Assembly: GCA_943914465.1 (NCBI GenBank)
Contig: CALUCD010000016.1
Span: forward strand, 1-22,376
DNA length: 22,376 nt
Source of the DNA: an uncultured Corynebacterium sp.
Lineage (GTDB): Bacteria; Actinomycetota; Actinomycetes; Mycobacteriales; Mycobacteriaceae
Reading direction: 5' to 3'
Positions within the stretch are counted from its first letter, which is position 1. Each line of letters begins with the position of its first letter. Shown here piece by piece: positions 7,309 through 15,111 of this stretch. The position numbers and the translations under genes were made by a program. The notes below the pieces were generated by a model that did not search any database, was not told where the DNA came from, and worked only from the letters and a program-made list of their open reading frames with translations.

Positions 7309-9143
7309 TAGAGGTAGTCCTCATCAGTTTGATCTGCCGCCATTGGTGCGGAGTTGGCGACACCCATGAGGAATTCGCCGTTGGTCTTCGTCTTTTTCAG
7401 CTGCTTGATCAGCATATCGATGGACTGCTGCGGATCAAGCGCGGAAAGAATCCGGCGCAGTTTGTGCATGACACGCGCCTCGTCTGGGCCCATGAGCAGC
7501 TCGTCTTTTCGAGTACCCGAAGGGTTGACATCCACGGCCGGGAACACGCGCCGCTCTGCGATCTTCCGGTCGAGCTTGAGCTCGGCGTTGCCGGTGCCCT
7601 TGAACTCCTCGAAAATCACCGTGTCGCCGGCGGAGCCCGTTTCCACCATCGCGGTGGCGATGATTGTCAGCGAGCCGCCCTCTTCGATATTGCGGGCGGC
7701 ACCCAAGAACCGCTTCGGGGGGTAGAGCGCGTTGGAGTCCACACCACCGGAGAGGATTCGGCCCGATGCCGGCGATGAGTTGTTGTACGCGCGGCCCAGG
7801 CGGGTAATTGAGTCAAGTAAGACCACCACGTCTTGACCCATCTCTACCAGGCGTTTTGCGCGCTCGATGGCGAGTTCTGCCACCGCTGTATGCTCTGCCG
7901 GTGGCCGATCAAAGGTCGATGCGATGACTTCCCCGCGCACGCTGCGCTGCATGTCAGTGACCTCCTCCGGCCGTTCATCGACCAGCACGACCATGAGGTA
8001 GCACTCTGGGTTGTTCGTGGAGATGGCGTTGGCCACGTTTTGCAAGATGGTCGTCTTACCGGCCTTGGGTGGGGAGACAATCAGCGCACGCTGCCCCTTG
8101 CCGATCGGCATGACCAGGTCGATCACGCGTGTGGTCAAGATGTTCGGCTCGGTTTCAAGACGCAGCCGCTTGTTCGGGTATAGCGGAGTGAGTTTGTGGA
8201 ACTCTTTGCGTGCCTTCGCCTCATCGGGGGTCATACCGTTGACGGAATCCACCCGAACCAACTGGTTGTAGCGCTGGCGATTGCGCCCGTTGCCGTGTGA
8301 GTGCCCCTGCCCGTTCGCGCGGACCTGCCCCACTACCGCGTCACCGGAGCGCAAGCCGTTTTGGCGCACAATCTTATTGTTTACAAACACATCGGCGGGA
8401 TTCTGCCGGTACCCGGTTGTGCGCACAAAGGCCGTGTTGTTGTCGACAATGTCGACGATCCCCGCGACCTCCTGCAACTCCTGCGGATCAAAGTTTTGAT
8501 TGTCACCCTGGTTGTCCCGGCCGTTGTGATTATCCCGGTTGTCCCGGTCACGCCCACCTTGGCCATCCCGGTTCCGGTTCCGGTTCCGCCGGCCGCGCCG
8601 ACCACGGCGCCCACCACCATCACCGTCCTCGCGGTGGTGGTCCCGGTCGCGGTTGTTCCGGTTCCGGTTGTGGCTACCGCGATCGCCGTCTTCATTCGCT
8701 GCTTCAGCGCCGTGATCATCGCGCTGTGCCTGCTCATCGCGTCCGTGCCCAGTGTGCCCACCGGTCCCAGAGTGCCCGTTGTGCTCGCCAGCGTTGTGGT
8801 CATCGCCGTGCTGGTTGCGCGAGCGGTTACGCCGCGCGCGGCGGGCAGCGGCCCGGGATTCCTGGCGCTGGGGTTCTTCACCGTTGTCTTCACCGGCTCC
8901 CGCGGCCGACACCGCGTCGTCTGCGGCGTGGTTGTCAGTGCTGTTCGCGCGAGGATGATCGTCCGCCTGCTGTGCGCCAGCAGCTCTCACCGGCACCTGA
9001 CCGGTGGTAATAGCTTGAATCAGCTCGCTTTTGCGAAGACCGGAAGTACCCTTCAACCCTTGCTCAGACGCAATTTTGCGGAGCTCAGGGAGCTTCAGCC
9101 CGGCCAAATTCCGGCCGTCGGCGATATTGCCCGTCTCGGTCAC
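7308..9143 (-). CDS. rho: Transcription termination factor Rho with long actinobacterial insertion
   Basis: Rho is the hexameric RNA-dependent ATPase that ends transcription at unstructured RNA. The 611 residues comprise a Rho N-terminal helical domain (about 10-50, with LAGLKLPELRKIASEQGLKG), an insertion at about 55-215 rich in Asn, Arg, Asp, His and Gly, an OB-fold RNA-binding domain (about 222-300) and the RecA-type motor. Walker A is SPPKAGKTT (357-365) and Walker B is VVVLLDSITRLGRAYN (439-454); the R-loop region EFKGTGNAELKLDRKIA is present. The start is GTG with AAAGGAT upstream. E. coli Rho has 419 residues; the extra length is the low-complexity insertion, which probably adds RNA binding. 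An upstream leader of about 300 nt suggests regulation. Confidence 0.97.
   Translation of the reverse strand: MTETGNIADGRNLAGLKLPELRKIASEQGLKGTSGLRKSELIQAITTGQVPVRAAGAQQADDHPRANSTDNHAADDAVSAAGAGEDNGEEPQRQESRAAARRARRNRSRNQHGDDHNAGEHNGHSGTGGHTGHGRDEQAQRDDHGAEAANEDGDRGSHNRNRNNRDRDHHREDGDGGGRRGRRGRRNRNRNRDGQGGRDRDNRDNHNGRDNQGDNQNFDPQELQEVAGIVDIVDNNTAFVRTTGYRQNPADVFVNNKIVRQNGLRSGDAVVGQVRANGQGHSHGNGRNRQRYNQLVRVDSVNGMTPDEAKARKEFHKLTPLYPNKRLRLETEPNILTTRVIDLVMPIGKGQRALIVSPPKAGKTTILQNVANAISTNNPECYLMVVLVDERPEEVTDMQRSVRGEVIASTFDRPPAEHTAVAELAIERAKRLVEMGQDVVVLLDSITRLGRAYNNSSPASGRILSGGVDSNALYPPKRFLGAARNIEEGGSLTIIATAMVETGSAGDTVIFEEFKGTGNAELKLDRKIAERRVFPAVDVNPSGTRKDELLMGPDEARVMHKLRRILSALDPQQSIDMLIKQLKKTKTNGEFLMGVANSAPMAADQTDEDYL
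8568..8588. repeat. 6-bp tandem repeat inside the rho insertion
   Basis: Three perfect CCGGTT units plus a partial fourth run through 8568-8588. On the coding (minus) strand they encode an alternating Arg-Asn run. A second short stretch of the same unit lies near 8658-8670. The repeat sits in the disordered Rho insertion, and slippage here could change its length without shifting the frame. Confidence 0.7.
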
Positions 9144-9299
9144 CGATATCCTTTCGTCGCTTCACCGGCTCGGCGCAAAGTGCGAGGGAATCCGTGAGGA
9201 TCCCCGGGGCGTGCCGGTAGCTTTTCTGTGCAAATTGTGTGGTTGTTCACTCGCGACCTAGCGTTTGCGAGCTCCCTCTTGACACTGCGCTCGCGCACG

Positions 9300-9324
9300 G
9301 CTGCAAAGCGTGCAGCTGTACAGC
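9300..9324. other. Hairpin cluster in the rho leader
   Basis: GCTGCA (9300-9305) pairs perfectly with TGCAGC (9311-9316) around a 5-base loop. The next 10 bases, GCTGTACAGC (9315-9324), form a perfect palindrome. The two share bases, so they could be alternative RNA structures in the rho leader. There is no U tract, so this is not an intrinsic terminator. Confidence 0.35.
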
Positions 9325-9457
9325 GGTGGGCAGCCACCAGTTTTGGGTGAGAGGGCGGATCTCGCCTCAGAGCTCCCGCAACCGACTGGGAGGTTACTTG
9401 CGCCTGAGGCCGCATTGAAGCGGCATCCGCAGGCAATGTGCGGCGATCCTTCAGGGA

Positions 9458-9486
9458 AGTATAGCGCATAGCGCCGAGATACATAC
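9458..9486 (-). promoter_or_regulatory. Candidate rho promoter
   Basis: On the minus strand TATACT (9458-9463) is a strong corynebacterial -10 box. The -35 position 17 bp upstream (about 9481-9486, TATGTA) is weak, which is common in this genus. Initiation would give a rho leader of about 300 nt. The -35 zone overlaps the inverted repeat at 9474-9490. Confidence 0.45.
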
Positions 9487-9490
9487 TCGG
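9474..9490. repeat. Inverted repeat, possible operator
   Basis: CCGAG (9474-9478) and CTCGG (9486-9490) are exact reverse complements around ATACATA. The repeat lies 33 bp before the ligase ATG and overlaps the -35 zone of the candidate rho promoter. A dimeric regulator bound here could touch both genes. No known regulator motif was recognised, and a 5-bp arm can occur by chance. Confidence 0.35.
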
Positions 9491-9523
9491 GTGCTGAAGA
9501 ACAATGGGGCTAAGGTAAGCATC

Positions 9524-11299
9524 ATGCTTTCGACGATGCAGGAAGTGCCGTTTTCTGTCGCCCGCATCCTGGAGTATGGCTCCACTGTTCACGGAACCAC
9601 TCGATGCACGACATGGCGTGCAGATGACGCTGAGGAAACCACCTTCGCCGACATCGGCGCCCGCTCGGCTGCGTTTGCGAACGCACTGCACGATGATCTC
9701 GGTATCGACGGTGACCAACGTGTCTCGACCCTGCTATATAACTGCGCGGAACATGTAGAGGTCATGTTCGCTGTCGCTGCGAAGGGCGCGGTGTTCACCC
9801 CGCTCAATCTCCACCTCATGGAAGACCAGATCGCTTACATCACCAATCACGCCGAAACGCAGCTCATCGTTGCCGATCCACGCCTGGCGGAAAAGCTCGG
9901 CGGGATTCTCGCGCACTGCCCGTTGGTCCACACCGTTGTGTTCACCGGTGTGGAGCCGGTTGAGCCGCTTGCCCAGCACATACCCGACGGTGTCGCGGTG
10001 GAAAGCTACGAGCGCCTGCTTGACGGACGCAGCACAGTCTTTGATTGGCCCGCGCTGCCCGAAAACACCGCCGCTGCGCTCGTGTACTCCACTGCTACAA
10101 CAGGCGCGCCGAAAGGCGTTGCCTACTCGCACCGCTCGTTGTGGCTGGAAGCAACTGGGCTGCGCGCAACGGACTCGCTGGCAGTCGCGCATGGCGAATC
10201 GTTTTTGTGCTGCATTCCCATCTACCACGTGTTGAGTTGGGGGGTTCCCTTCGCCGCTTTTCTCGCGGGCACACCACTGGTGCTGCCGGATTCAGACATG
10301 TCCGCTCCCACCTTGGCGAAACTGATCGCCAACACCCACCCACGCGTCGCTCACGGGGTGCCCACGCTCTGGATTCAGCTGATGGTGCACTACCTCCATA
10401 ACGCACCGGAACGGATGAGCCTGCAAGAGATTTTCGTCGGCGGATCCCCCGCCCCACCAGCACTGATTAAGGTGTGGGAGGAACGCTACGGTGTCGATAT
10501 TGTCCACGTGTGGGGCATGACTGAAACCTCCACGGTGGGCACCGTCTCGCGTCCGCCTTCAGGCGCAGCGGGTGAAGCCCGCTGGGCATATCGCGTCTCG
10601 CAGGGGCGCTTCGCGCCGGCCTTGGAGTACCGGGTGGTCAACGACGAGCAGGTGGCGGCGACAAACGATTTGACCCAAGGTGAGATCCAGGTGCGCGGAA
10701 ACATGGTGGCCAAGGGCTACTATCACTCGCCTACCCAGGAGCCAGGCCAGATCGCTTCTGAATTCCGCGGCGAGCCGATTACGGACAAAAAAGAACTCTT
10801 CACGCAGGACGGCTGGCTTCGCACAGGCGATGTCGGCACCGTCACCCACGACGGGTTCATGACGTTGTATGACCGCGCGCGCGACGTCATCCGCTCCGGC
10901 GGTGAGTGGATCTACTCCGCGCAGGTGGAAAACCTGATCATGGAATCGGACGCGGTTGTGGAATGCGCTGTCATCGGCATCCCAGACCCCAACTGGGGTG
11001 AGCGCCCACTGGCGGTGACCGTGTTGCTTCCGGGGATTGAGCCGACGGCTGAGACCGCTGCCGCGATCCGCGAAAGTCTCGCAGACGTACTGCCGCGGTG
11101 GATGGCGCCCGAATACTGGACGTTTGTGCCATCGATCGATAAAACGTCTGTGGGCAAGTTCGACAAAAAAGACCTCCGCAAACACCTCGCGCGCGAGGAG
11201 TTCGACATTATTACTCTTCCCGGACCAGGAAACCGCAGCCGCAGTGGTGCCGCCACCGACGGCGGGAACACCTCTCCAGCAACCTCACCAGCAGGTTAA
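9524..11299 (+). CDS. AMP-forming acyl-CoA ligase (FadD/AlkK type)
   Basis: This 591-residue adenylate-forming enzyme activates a carboxylic acid with ATP and loads it onto CoA. Motifs are the phosphate loop YSTATTGAPKG (188-198), WGMTETS (330-336), RTGD (433-436), YDRARDVIRSGGEWI, and the catalytic lysine K545 in GKFDKK. The overall layout resembles medium- or long-chain fatty acyl-CoA ligases; the exact substrate cannot be read from sequence. I chose ATG at 9524 (MLSTMQEVPFSVARIL), which fits the family and has AAGG 8 bp upstream, over GTG at 9491. The last 45 or so residues are Gly/Ser/Thr/Pro-rich beyond the domain. It stands alone, opposite to its neighbours, and converges on thrB. Confidence 0.92.
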   Translation: MLSTMQEVPFSVARILEYGSTVHGTTRCTTWRADDAEETTFADIGARSAAFANALHDDLGIDGDQRVSTLLYNCAEHVEVMFAVAAKGAVFTPLNLHLMEDQIAYITNHAETQLIVADPRLAEKLGGILAHCPLVHTVVFTGVEPVEPLAQHIPDGVAVESYERLLDGRSTVFDWPALPENTAAALVYSTATTGAPKGVAYSHRSLWLEATGLRATDSLAVAHGESFLCCIPIYHVLSWGVPFAAFLAGTPLVLPDSDMSAPTLAKLIANTHPRVAHGVPTLWIQLMVHYLHNAPERMSLQEIFVGGSPAPPALIKVWEERYGVDIVHVWGMTETSTVGTVSRPPSGAAGEARWAYRVSQGRFAPALEYRVVNDEQVAATNDLTQGEIQVRGNMVAKGYYHSPTQEPGQIASEFRGEPITDKKELFTQDGWLRTGDVGTVTHDGFMTLYDRARDVIRSGGEWIYSAQVENLIMESDAVVECAVIGIPDPNWGERPLAVTVLLPGIEPTAETAAAIRESLADVLPRWMAPEYWTFVPSIDKTSVGKFDKKDLRKHLAREEFDIITLPGPGNRSRSGAATDGGNTSPATSPAG

Positions 11300-12222
11300 G
11301 TGCGGCGCAGCTCGGCGGTGGCTGCCCCGGCGATGTCGAGGTCGAGGACTTGGAGGCCGGCTGCGCGGGCGTCGTCAAGCAGCGAAGCGTCAACTTGCGT
11401 GGTTGCAAGCACCATCGCTGTCGGGCCCGCCCCAGACAGGTACGCGGCGTAACCGCGGTTGCGCAGGCGGTTGACCCACTCCGCGGTCACCGGCAGCACA
11501 TCGGCGCGATACGGCTGGTGCAAGCGATCGCGCGTTCCTTCCCAGAGCAGCTCAGGGTGGTGCTGCAACGCCGTCGTGAGTACTGCGGTACGCGAAACAT
11601 TGAAGCGCGCATCCACATGCGTGACATGGCTTGGCAGCACCTTGCGCACAGCGTTGGTAGACGCGTGGAACTCCGGCACGAGCGCAAGTGCGCGAATAGT
11701 TGAGTCCACAGGAATACGCACCGCCCGGTACTGCGGCTTCGAGCCGTCAACCGGGATGTCAGTCCAAGACACCACTGCCCCGCCAAGAACCGACGCTCCG
11801 GCGTTGTCTGGGTGGCCTTCAAACTCCGAGGACAGCTGCACAACGTGATCTTGGGTCAGTGGATCACCCGCCAGGGCATTCGCGGCGATGACGCCGGCAA
11901 CTGCTGCCGCAGCCGAGGACCCCAGACCACGCGACTGCGGGATCGTGTTGTGGCACGTCACCCGCAGCCCCGGCGCGTGCACGTCAGCGGCTTTGAGCCC
12001 AGAGCGGATGGCTTTGACTACGAGGTGCGAATTGTCGCGGGGCAGCTCGTCTGCTCCCTCGCCAAAGATCTCGACCTCAAGGCCGGAGGCGGTGACCTCC
12101 ACCTCGACAGTGTCGAAGAGTCCGACGGCGAGGCCGAGCGTGTCAAAACCGGGCCCGAGGTTCGCTGAGGAACCTGGCACCGTCACTGTTGCGGTGAGCC
12201 CTACTTCGAGATCTGTTGTCAT
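11296..12222 (-). CDS. thrB: Homoserine kinase
   Basis: ThrB phosphorylates homoserine with ATP, the penultimate step to threonine. It is a GHMP kinase of 308 residues: VPGSSANLGPGFDTLG near the N-terminus, the ATP loop GLGSSAAAAV (about 99-108), and SGAGPTAMVL near the C-terminus. I chose ATG at 12222 because MTTDLEVGLTATVTVPG aligns one for one with the C. glutamicum ThrB start as remembered; GTG at 12234 would add four residues. Neither has a strong ribosome site. It follows hom by 18 bp, the classic hom-thrB operon. thrC is not in the window. Its stop codon overlaps that of the convergent ligase gene, leaving no space for a terminator between them. Confidence 0.96.
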   Translation of the reverse strand: MTTDLEVGLTATVTVPGSSANLGPGFDTLGLAVGLFDTVEVEVTASGLEVEIFGEGADELPRDNSHLVVKAIRSGLKAADVHAPGLRVTCHNTIPQSRGLGSSAAAAVAGVIAANALAGDPLTQDHVVQLSSEFEGHPDNAGASVLGGAVVSWTDIPVDGSKPQYRAVRIPVDSTIRALALVPEFHASTNAVRKVLPSHVTHVDARFNVSRTAVLTTALQHHPELLWEGTRDRLHQPYRADVLPVTAEWVNRLRNRGYAAYLSGAGPTAMVLATTQVDASLLDDARAAGLQVLDLDIAGAATAELRRT

Positions 12223-12240
12223 GCGCTCGCTCACAAATTT

Positions 12241-13590
12241 CTAATCGTGCAGGCGCAGCACTGAGTTAACGGCGATGACATCCTCGTGCTCGCTCAGACG
12301 CTGGACAATGCCTTGCAGGTCGCGCTCCTTGGCTCGGTGCGTGACCACGATCAGGTGGGCGCCGTCAGCGGATTCCTCTTGGCGCACTGCGGAGAGTGAC
12401 ACGTCAGATTCGGCGAACTGACGCGCCAGATCGGCCAGTACTCCTACTCGGTCGTTGACGGTCATGTTGACGTGGTAGCGCGTGTAGACCTCCTCAAAGC
12501 CAACGACGTCATAGTTCGCGTACGGGTTTTCCGCCGGCGCGCGCCCGCCGTGAATCTTGTTTCGCGCCGCACCAACCAGGTCCCCGAGCACGGCGGATGC
12601 GGTTGGTGGGCCACCTGCACCGTTGCCGTAGAACATGAGGCGCCCAGCGGCCTCGGCCTCAACAAAGATCGCGTTGTAGGACTGATCAACGCTGGCCAGC
12701 GGGTGGTCGTTCGGCACGAGCGTGGGGTGCACGCGCGCGTTGACGGCGCGCGTTGAGCCGTCTTCGTTGAGCAGCCGCTCGCAAATTGCAAGCAATTTGA
12801 TGGTCTGGTTCGCTTTCGCAGCAGCGGCGATGTCGTCGGCGGTAATGCTGGTGATGCCTTCACAATGCACATCATCAAAGGTCACGCGGGTGTGAAAGCC
12901 CATCGACGCCAAGATGGCGGCTTTTGAGGCTGCGTCGTGGCCCTCCACGTCTGCGGTCGGGTCGGCTTCCGCGTAACCGAGGCGGGTCGCTTCTGCCAGC
13001 GCATCCTCATAGCTTGCACCCGTTGACGCCATGGCATCCAGGATGAAGTTCGTGGTGCCGTTGACAATGCCGGAAATGCGGTGAACCTGGTCACCGGCAA
13101 GGGAGCGCCGCAGCATGCCCACCACCGGGATTGCGGCGGCTACCGCTGCTTCGTAGTACAAGTCGACGCCGGCTTCATTCGCGGCATCAGCAAGTTCAGA
13201 GCCGTGCGCTGCAACCAGCGCCTTGTTCGCGGTGACCACTGATTTTCCAGCCCGCAGCGCACCGAGTACCAGTTCACGGGGATAGTCAATTCCGCCGATG
13301 ACTTCAACGACCACATCGACGTCGTCGCGCGTGATGAGCTCGTTCGCATCGTCGGTGAGATACAACCCCTGCACTTCCGGGGCATCTGCATGCTTGTCGA
13401 CGCTCGCGACCGCCACCCCTCGCACCTCAATCGGACCGCCAATGCGATGCTCCAAATTTGAGGAAAACTCGGCCAGAAGGCGCAGGACCTCGGTACCCAC
13501 CGTGCCTTTGCCCAAAATGGCAACACCCACCGGCTGGCCAATGCCCTTGCCGGGGTAATTGCTGTTGCTTTCAGCGCTGGTGACACTCAT
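12241..13590 (-). CDS. hom: Homoserine dehydrogenase
   Basis: Hom reduces aspartate semialdehyde to homoserine using NAD(P)H, the branch point away from lysine. It has 449 residues: an N-terminal Rossmann motif VAILGKGTVGTEV (about 23-35), the catalytic region with VNGTTNFILDAM and EADPTADVEGHDAASKAAILA, and a C-terminal ACT domain (from about 370, with NDRVGVLADLARQF). In C. glutamicum the ACT tail mediates threonine feedback inhibition, which is probable here. I chose ATG at 13590, with AAGGAG 11 bp upstream; ATG at 13611 lacks a ribosome site. It is followed by thrB and lies 82 bp after lysA, with room for its own promoter. Confidence 0.96.
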   Translation of the reverse strand: MSVTSAESNSNYPGKGIGQPVGVAILGKGTVGTEVLRLLAEFSSNLEHRIGGPIEVRGVAVASVDKHADAPEVQGLYLTDDANELITRDDVDVVVEVIGGIDYPRELVLGALRAGKSVVTANKALVAAHGSELADAANEAGVDLYYEAAVAAAIPVVGMLRRSLAGDQVHRISGIVNGTTNFILDAMASTGASYEDALAEATRLGYAEADPTADVEGHDAASKAAILASMGFHTRVTFDDVHCEGITSITADDIAAAAKANQTIKLLAICERLLNEDGSTRAVNARVHPTLVPNDHPLASVDQSYNAIFVEAEAAGRLMFYGNGAGGPPTASAVLGDLVGAARNKIHGGRAPAENPYANYDVVGFEEVYTRYHVNMTVNDRVGVLADLARQFAESDVSLSAVRQEESADGAHLIVVTHRAKERDLQGIVQRLSEHEDVIAVNSVLRLHD

Positions 13591-13650
13591 GGGTTCACGC
13601 ACTCCTTGCATTGTGATTTCTACGGTGTGATCGCTTTAGCAGCACGCCAC

Positions 13651-13656
13651 AGTGTA
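13651..13656 (-). promoter_or_regulatory. Candidate -10 box for hom-thrB
   Basis: In the 82-bp gap after lysA, the minus strand reads TACACT, which fits the corynebacterial TANANT -10 pattern. No clear -35 box is seen. It would start transcripts about 55 bp before hom. C. glutamicum hom-thrB is known to have its own promoter, which is the main support. Confidence 0.3.
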
Positions 13657-13672
13657 CTCACATCAGTTCGCG

Positions 13673-15037
13673 CTAATATTCGCGGGCAAGAATATCTTCC
13701 ACTGTCTCCCGGCGAACCATCGGTGTCACACGCCCAGCGCGCACCGCGACCACCGCTGGGCGGCCGAAGGAGTTGTAGTTCGAGCTCATTGCGTAGCAGT
13801 ACGCGCCTGTGGCCGGCAGAGCAATGAGATCCCCGCGACCGACATCGTCGGGCCACTGCGCATCCTCAATGAGGATGTCACCTGATTCGCAGTGCGAACC
13901 GACCACCCGCGTATCTACCAAGTCGCCCTCCGCAAAGCGGTTGACCAACCTGCCGTCATACATCGCGGCGTAGAGCGCGGGACGAATGTTGTCGCTCATG
14001 CCGCCATCAACGGCGATGTAGCGCCGTGTCGTGGTGTACGAGGTGTGCACATCTTTAACGACCCCGGCGCTGTAGACAGTGACCGTCGACGGCCCCGCAA
14101 TCGCGCGGCCTGGCTCCACGAGCACTGTGGGCGCAGCGATACCGAGGTCTCGCGCAACTGCCTCGACCTCGTGCAGGAGATCTGCGGCGACTGCGCGCAC
14201 GTCAAGGGGCTCCTCGTTTTCGGTATAGGCGATGCCGTAGCCGCCGCCGAGGTCGAGAAAGCTCAGCGCAACGCCGTGTTCATGAAAAATTTTGGCGTAG
14301 AGCGATAACACCCGCTGGGCGGCAAGCTTGAAGCCTTCCGCGTCAAACACCTGCGAGCCAACATGGGCATGCAGCCCACTGAGGCGCAGGTGCGGCGAGG
14401 CTATCGCGGCCGCCGCCGCGCTGTACGCGGAACCAGACGCAAGCGACAACCCGAACTTTTGGTCCTCATGACTCGTGGCGATGAATTCGTGTGTATGCGC
14501 ATCCACCCCTGGTTTGACCCGCACAAACACGTTCTGGACGGTGCCCATCGCGCGCGCATGGGCTTCAAGCTCTACCAACTCTTGGTGAGAGTCGACCACA
14601 ACGTGCGCTACCCCAGCCTCGAGGCAAAGTCGAAGAAAGGTCCCGGATTTGTTGTTGCCGTGCACGGTGATTCGGTGCGGCGGAAACTCTGCAGCGAGGG
14701 CGATGCGCAACTCGTTTTCGCTTGCGACGTCGAGCGCGAGCCCTTCTTCATCCACCCAACAGGCAACGCGGCGGGTGAGAAACGCCTTAGAGGCGTAGTG
14801 CACATTCGCCGGTGAGCCGAACGCATCAGCCATGTCACGGCAGCGGGATCGGAAGTCATCTTCATCAACGACCATCACCGGCGTGCCGTAATCCTCCGCG
14901 ATTTCAGTCAGCGGCACGCCGGCAATGGTGACTTCCCCGTCTTCCTCGCGGCGGGCGCCGCGAGGCCAAACGTGGGCGGGAAGTGCGTTGAACGCGTCGA
15001 GTGCGGCATGAGCTGTACTACGTTCCCCTGTAATCAC
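13673..15037 (-). CDS. lysA: Diaminopimelate decarboxylase
   Basis: LysA removes CO2 from meso-diaminopimelate to give lysine, using pyridoxal phosphate. It is a fold-III PLP enzyme of 454 residues. The PLP lysine is about K84 in VHYASKAFLT; other marks are HGNNKS, HVGSQVF, the phosphate-binding EPGRAIAGP, and CESGD with GAYCYAMSS in the C-terminal barrel. The start is GTG at 15037: AAGGAGG (15044-15050) is 6 bp upstream of it but directly touches the GTG at 15043, which therefore cannot be the start. It lies 74 bp after argS, as in the argS-lysA operon of C. glutamicum. Confidence 0.96.
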   Translation of the reverse strand: MITGERSTAHAALDAFNALPAHVWPRGARREEDGEVTIAGVPLTEIAEDYGTPVMVVDEDDFRSRCRDMADAFGSPANVHYASKAFLTRRVACWVDEEGLALDVASENELRIALAAEFPPHRITVHGNNKSGTFLRLCLEAGVAHVVVDSHQELVELEAHARAMGTVQNVFVRVKPGVDAHTHEFIATSHEDQKFGLSLASGSAYSAAAAAIASPHLRLSGLHAHVGSQVFDAEGFKLAAQRVLSLYAKIFHEHGVALSFLDLGGGYGIAYTENEEPLDVRAVAADLLHEVEAVARDLGIAAPTVLVEPGRAIAGPSTVTVYSAGVVKDVHTSYTTTRRYIAVDGGMSDNIRPALYAAMYDGRLVNRFAEGDLVDTRVVGSHCESGDILIEDAQWPDDVGRGDLIALPATGAYCYAMSSNYNSFGRPAVVAVRAGRVTPMVRRETVEDILAREY

Positions 15038-15043
15038 GTGCAC

Positions 15044-15050
15044 CCTCCTT
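15044..15050 (-). promoter_or_regulatory. Strong ribosome binding site deciding the lysA start
   Basis: AAGGAGG on the minus strand is a near-perfect Shine-Dalgarno sequence. Spacing is 6 bp to GTG at 15037 and 0 bp to GTG at 15043, so it selects the former. Confidence 0.8.
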
Positions 15051-15111
15051 TATTGATTCCGGTGGGAATTGCCGATGTAGCCCCGCCCCAACGTCGTGCC
15101 TAAAATTCCGG

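Larger units (their letters stand above)
9144..9523. other. Divergent non-coding region between rho and the acyl-CoA ligase gene
   Basis: No gene is supported in these 380 bases. The region must hold the rho promoter (minus) and the ligase promoter (plus). Seen here are a good -10 for rho, a 17-bp imperfect palindrome next to it, and a leader hairpin with a 10-bp palindrome. For the ligase, only AAGG 8 bp before its ATG is clear; I could not find a convincing -35/-10 pair. A lone TTGACA at 9279-9284 on the plus strand lacks a -10 partner. Confidence 0.6.

Noticed and set aside
8301..9197. A 298-codon plus-strand open frame, rich in Val and Pro, opposite the 5' half of rho
   Set aside because: It lies wholly across the low-complexity Rho insertion. 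Its composition is the mirror of the Arg/Asn/Asp/Gly codons, and it has no family motif or ribosome site.
9279..9284. Plus-strand TTGACA, a consensus -35 box, in the rho leader
   Set aside because: At 17 bp downstream the sequence is TGCAAA, which is not a usable -10, and it lies about 240 bp before the ligase start.
9140..9718. A minus-strand open frame of 192 codons in the rho leader
   Set aside because: It runs through the candidate rho promoter and into the ligase gene, has no ribosome site and no family-like sequence.
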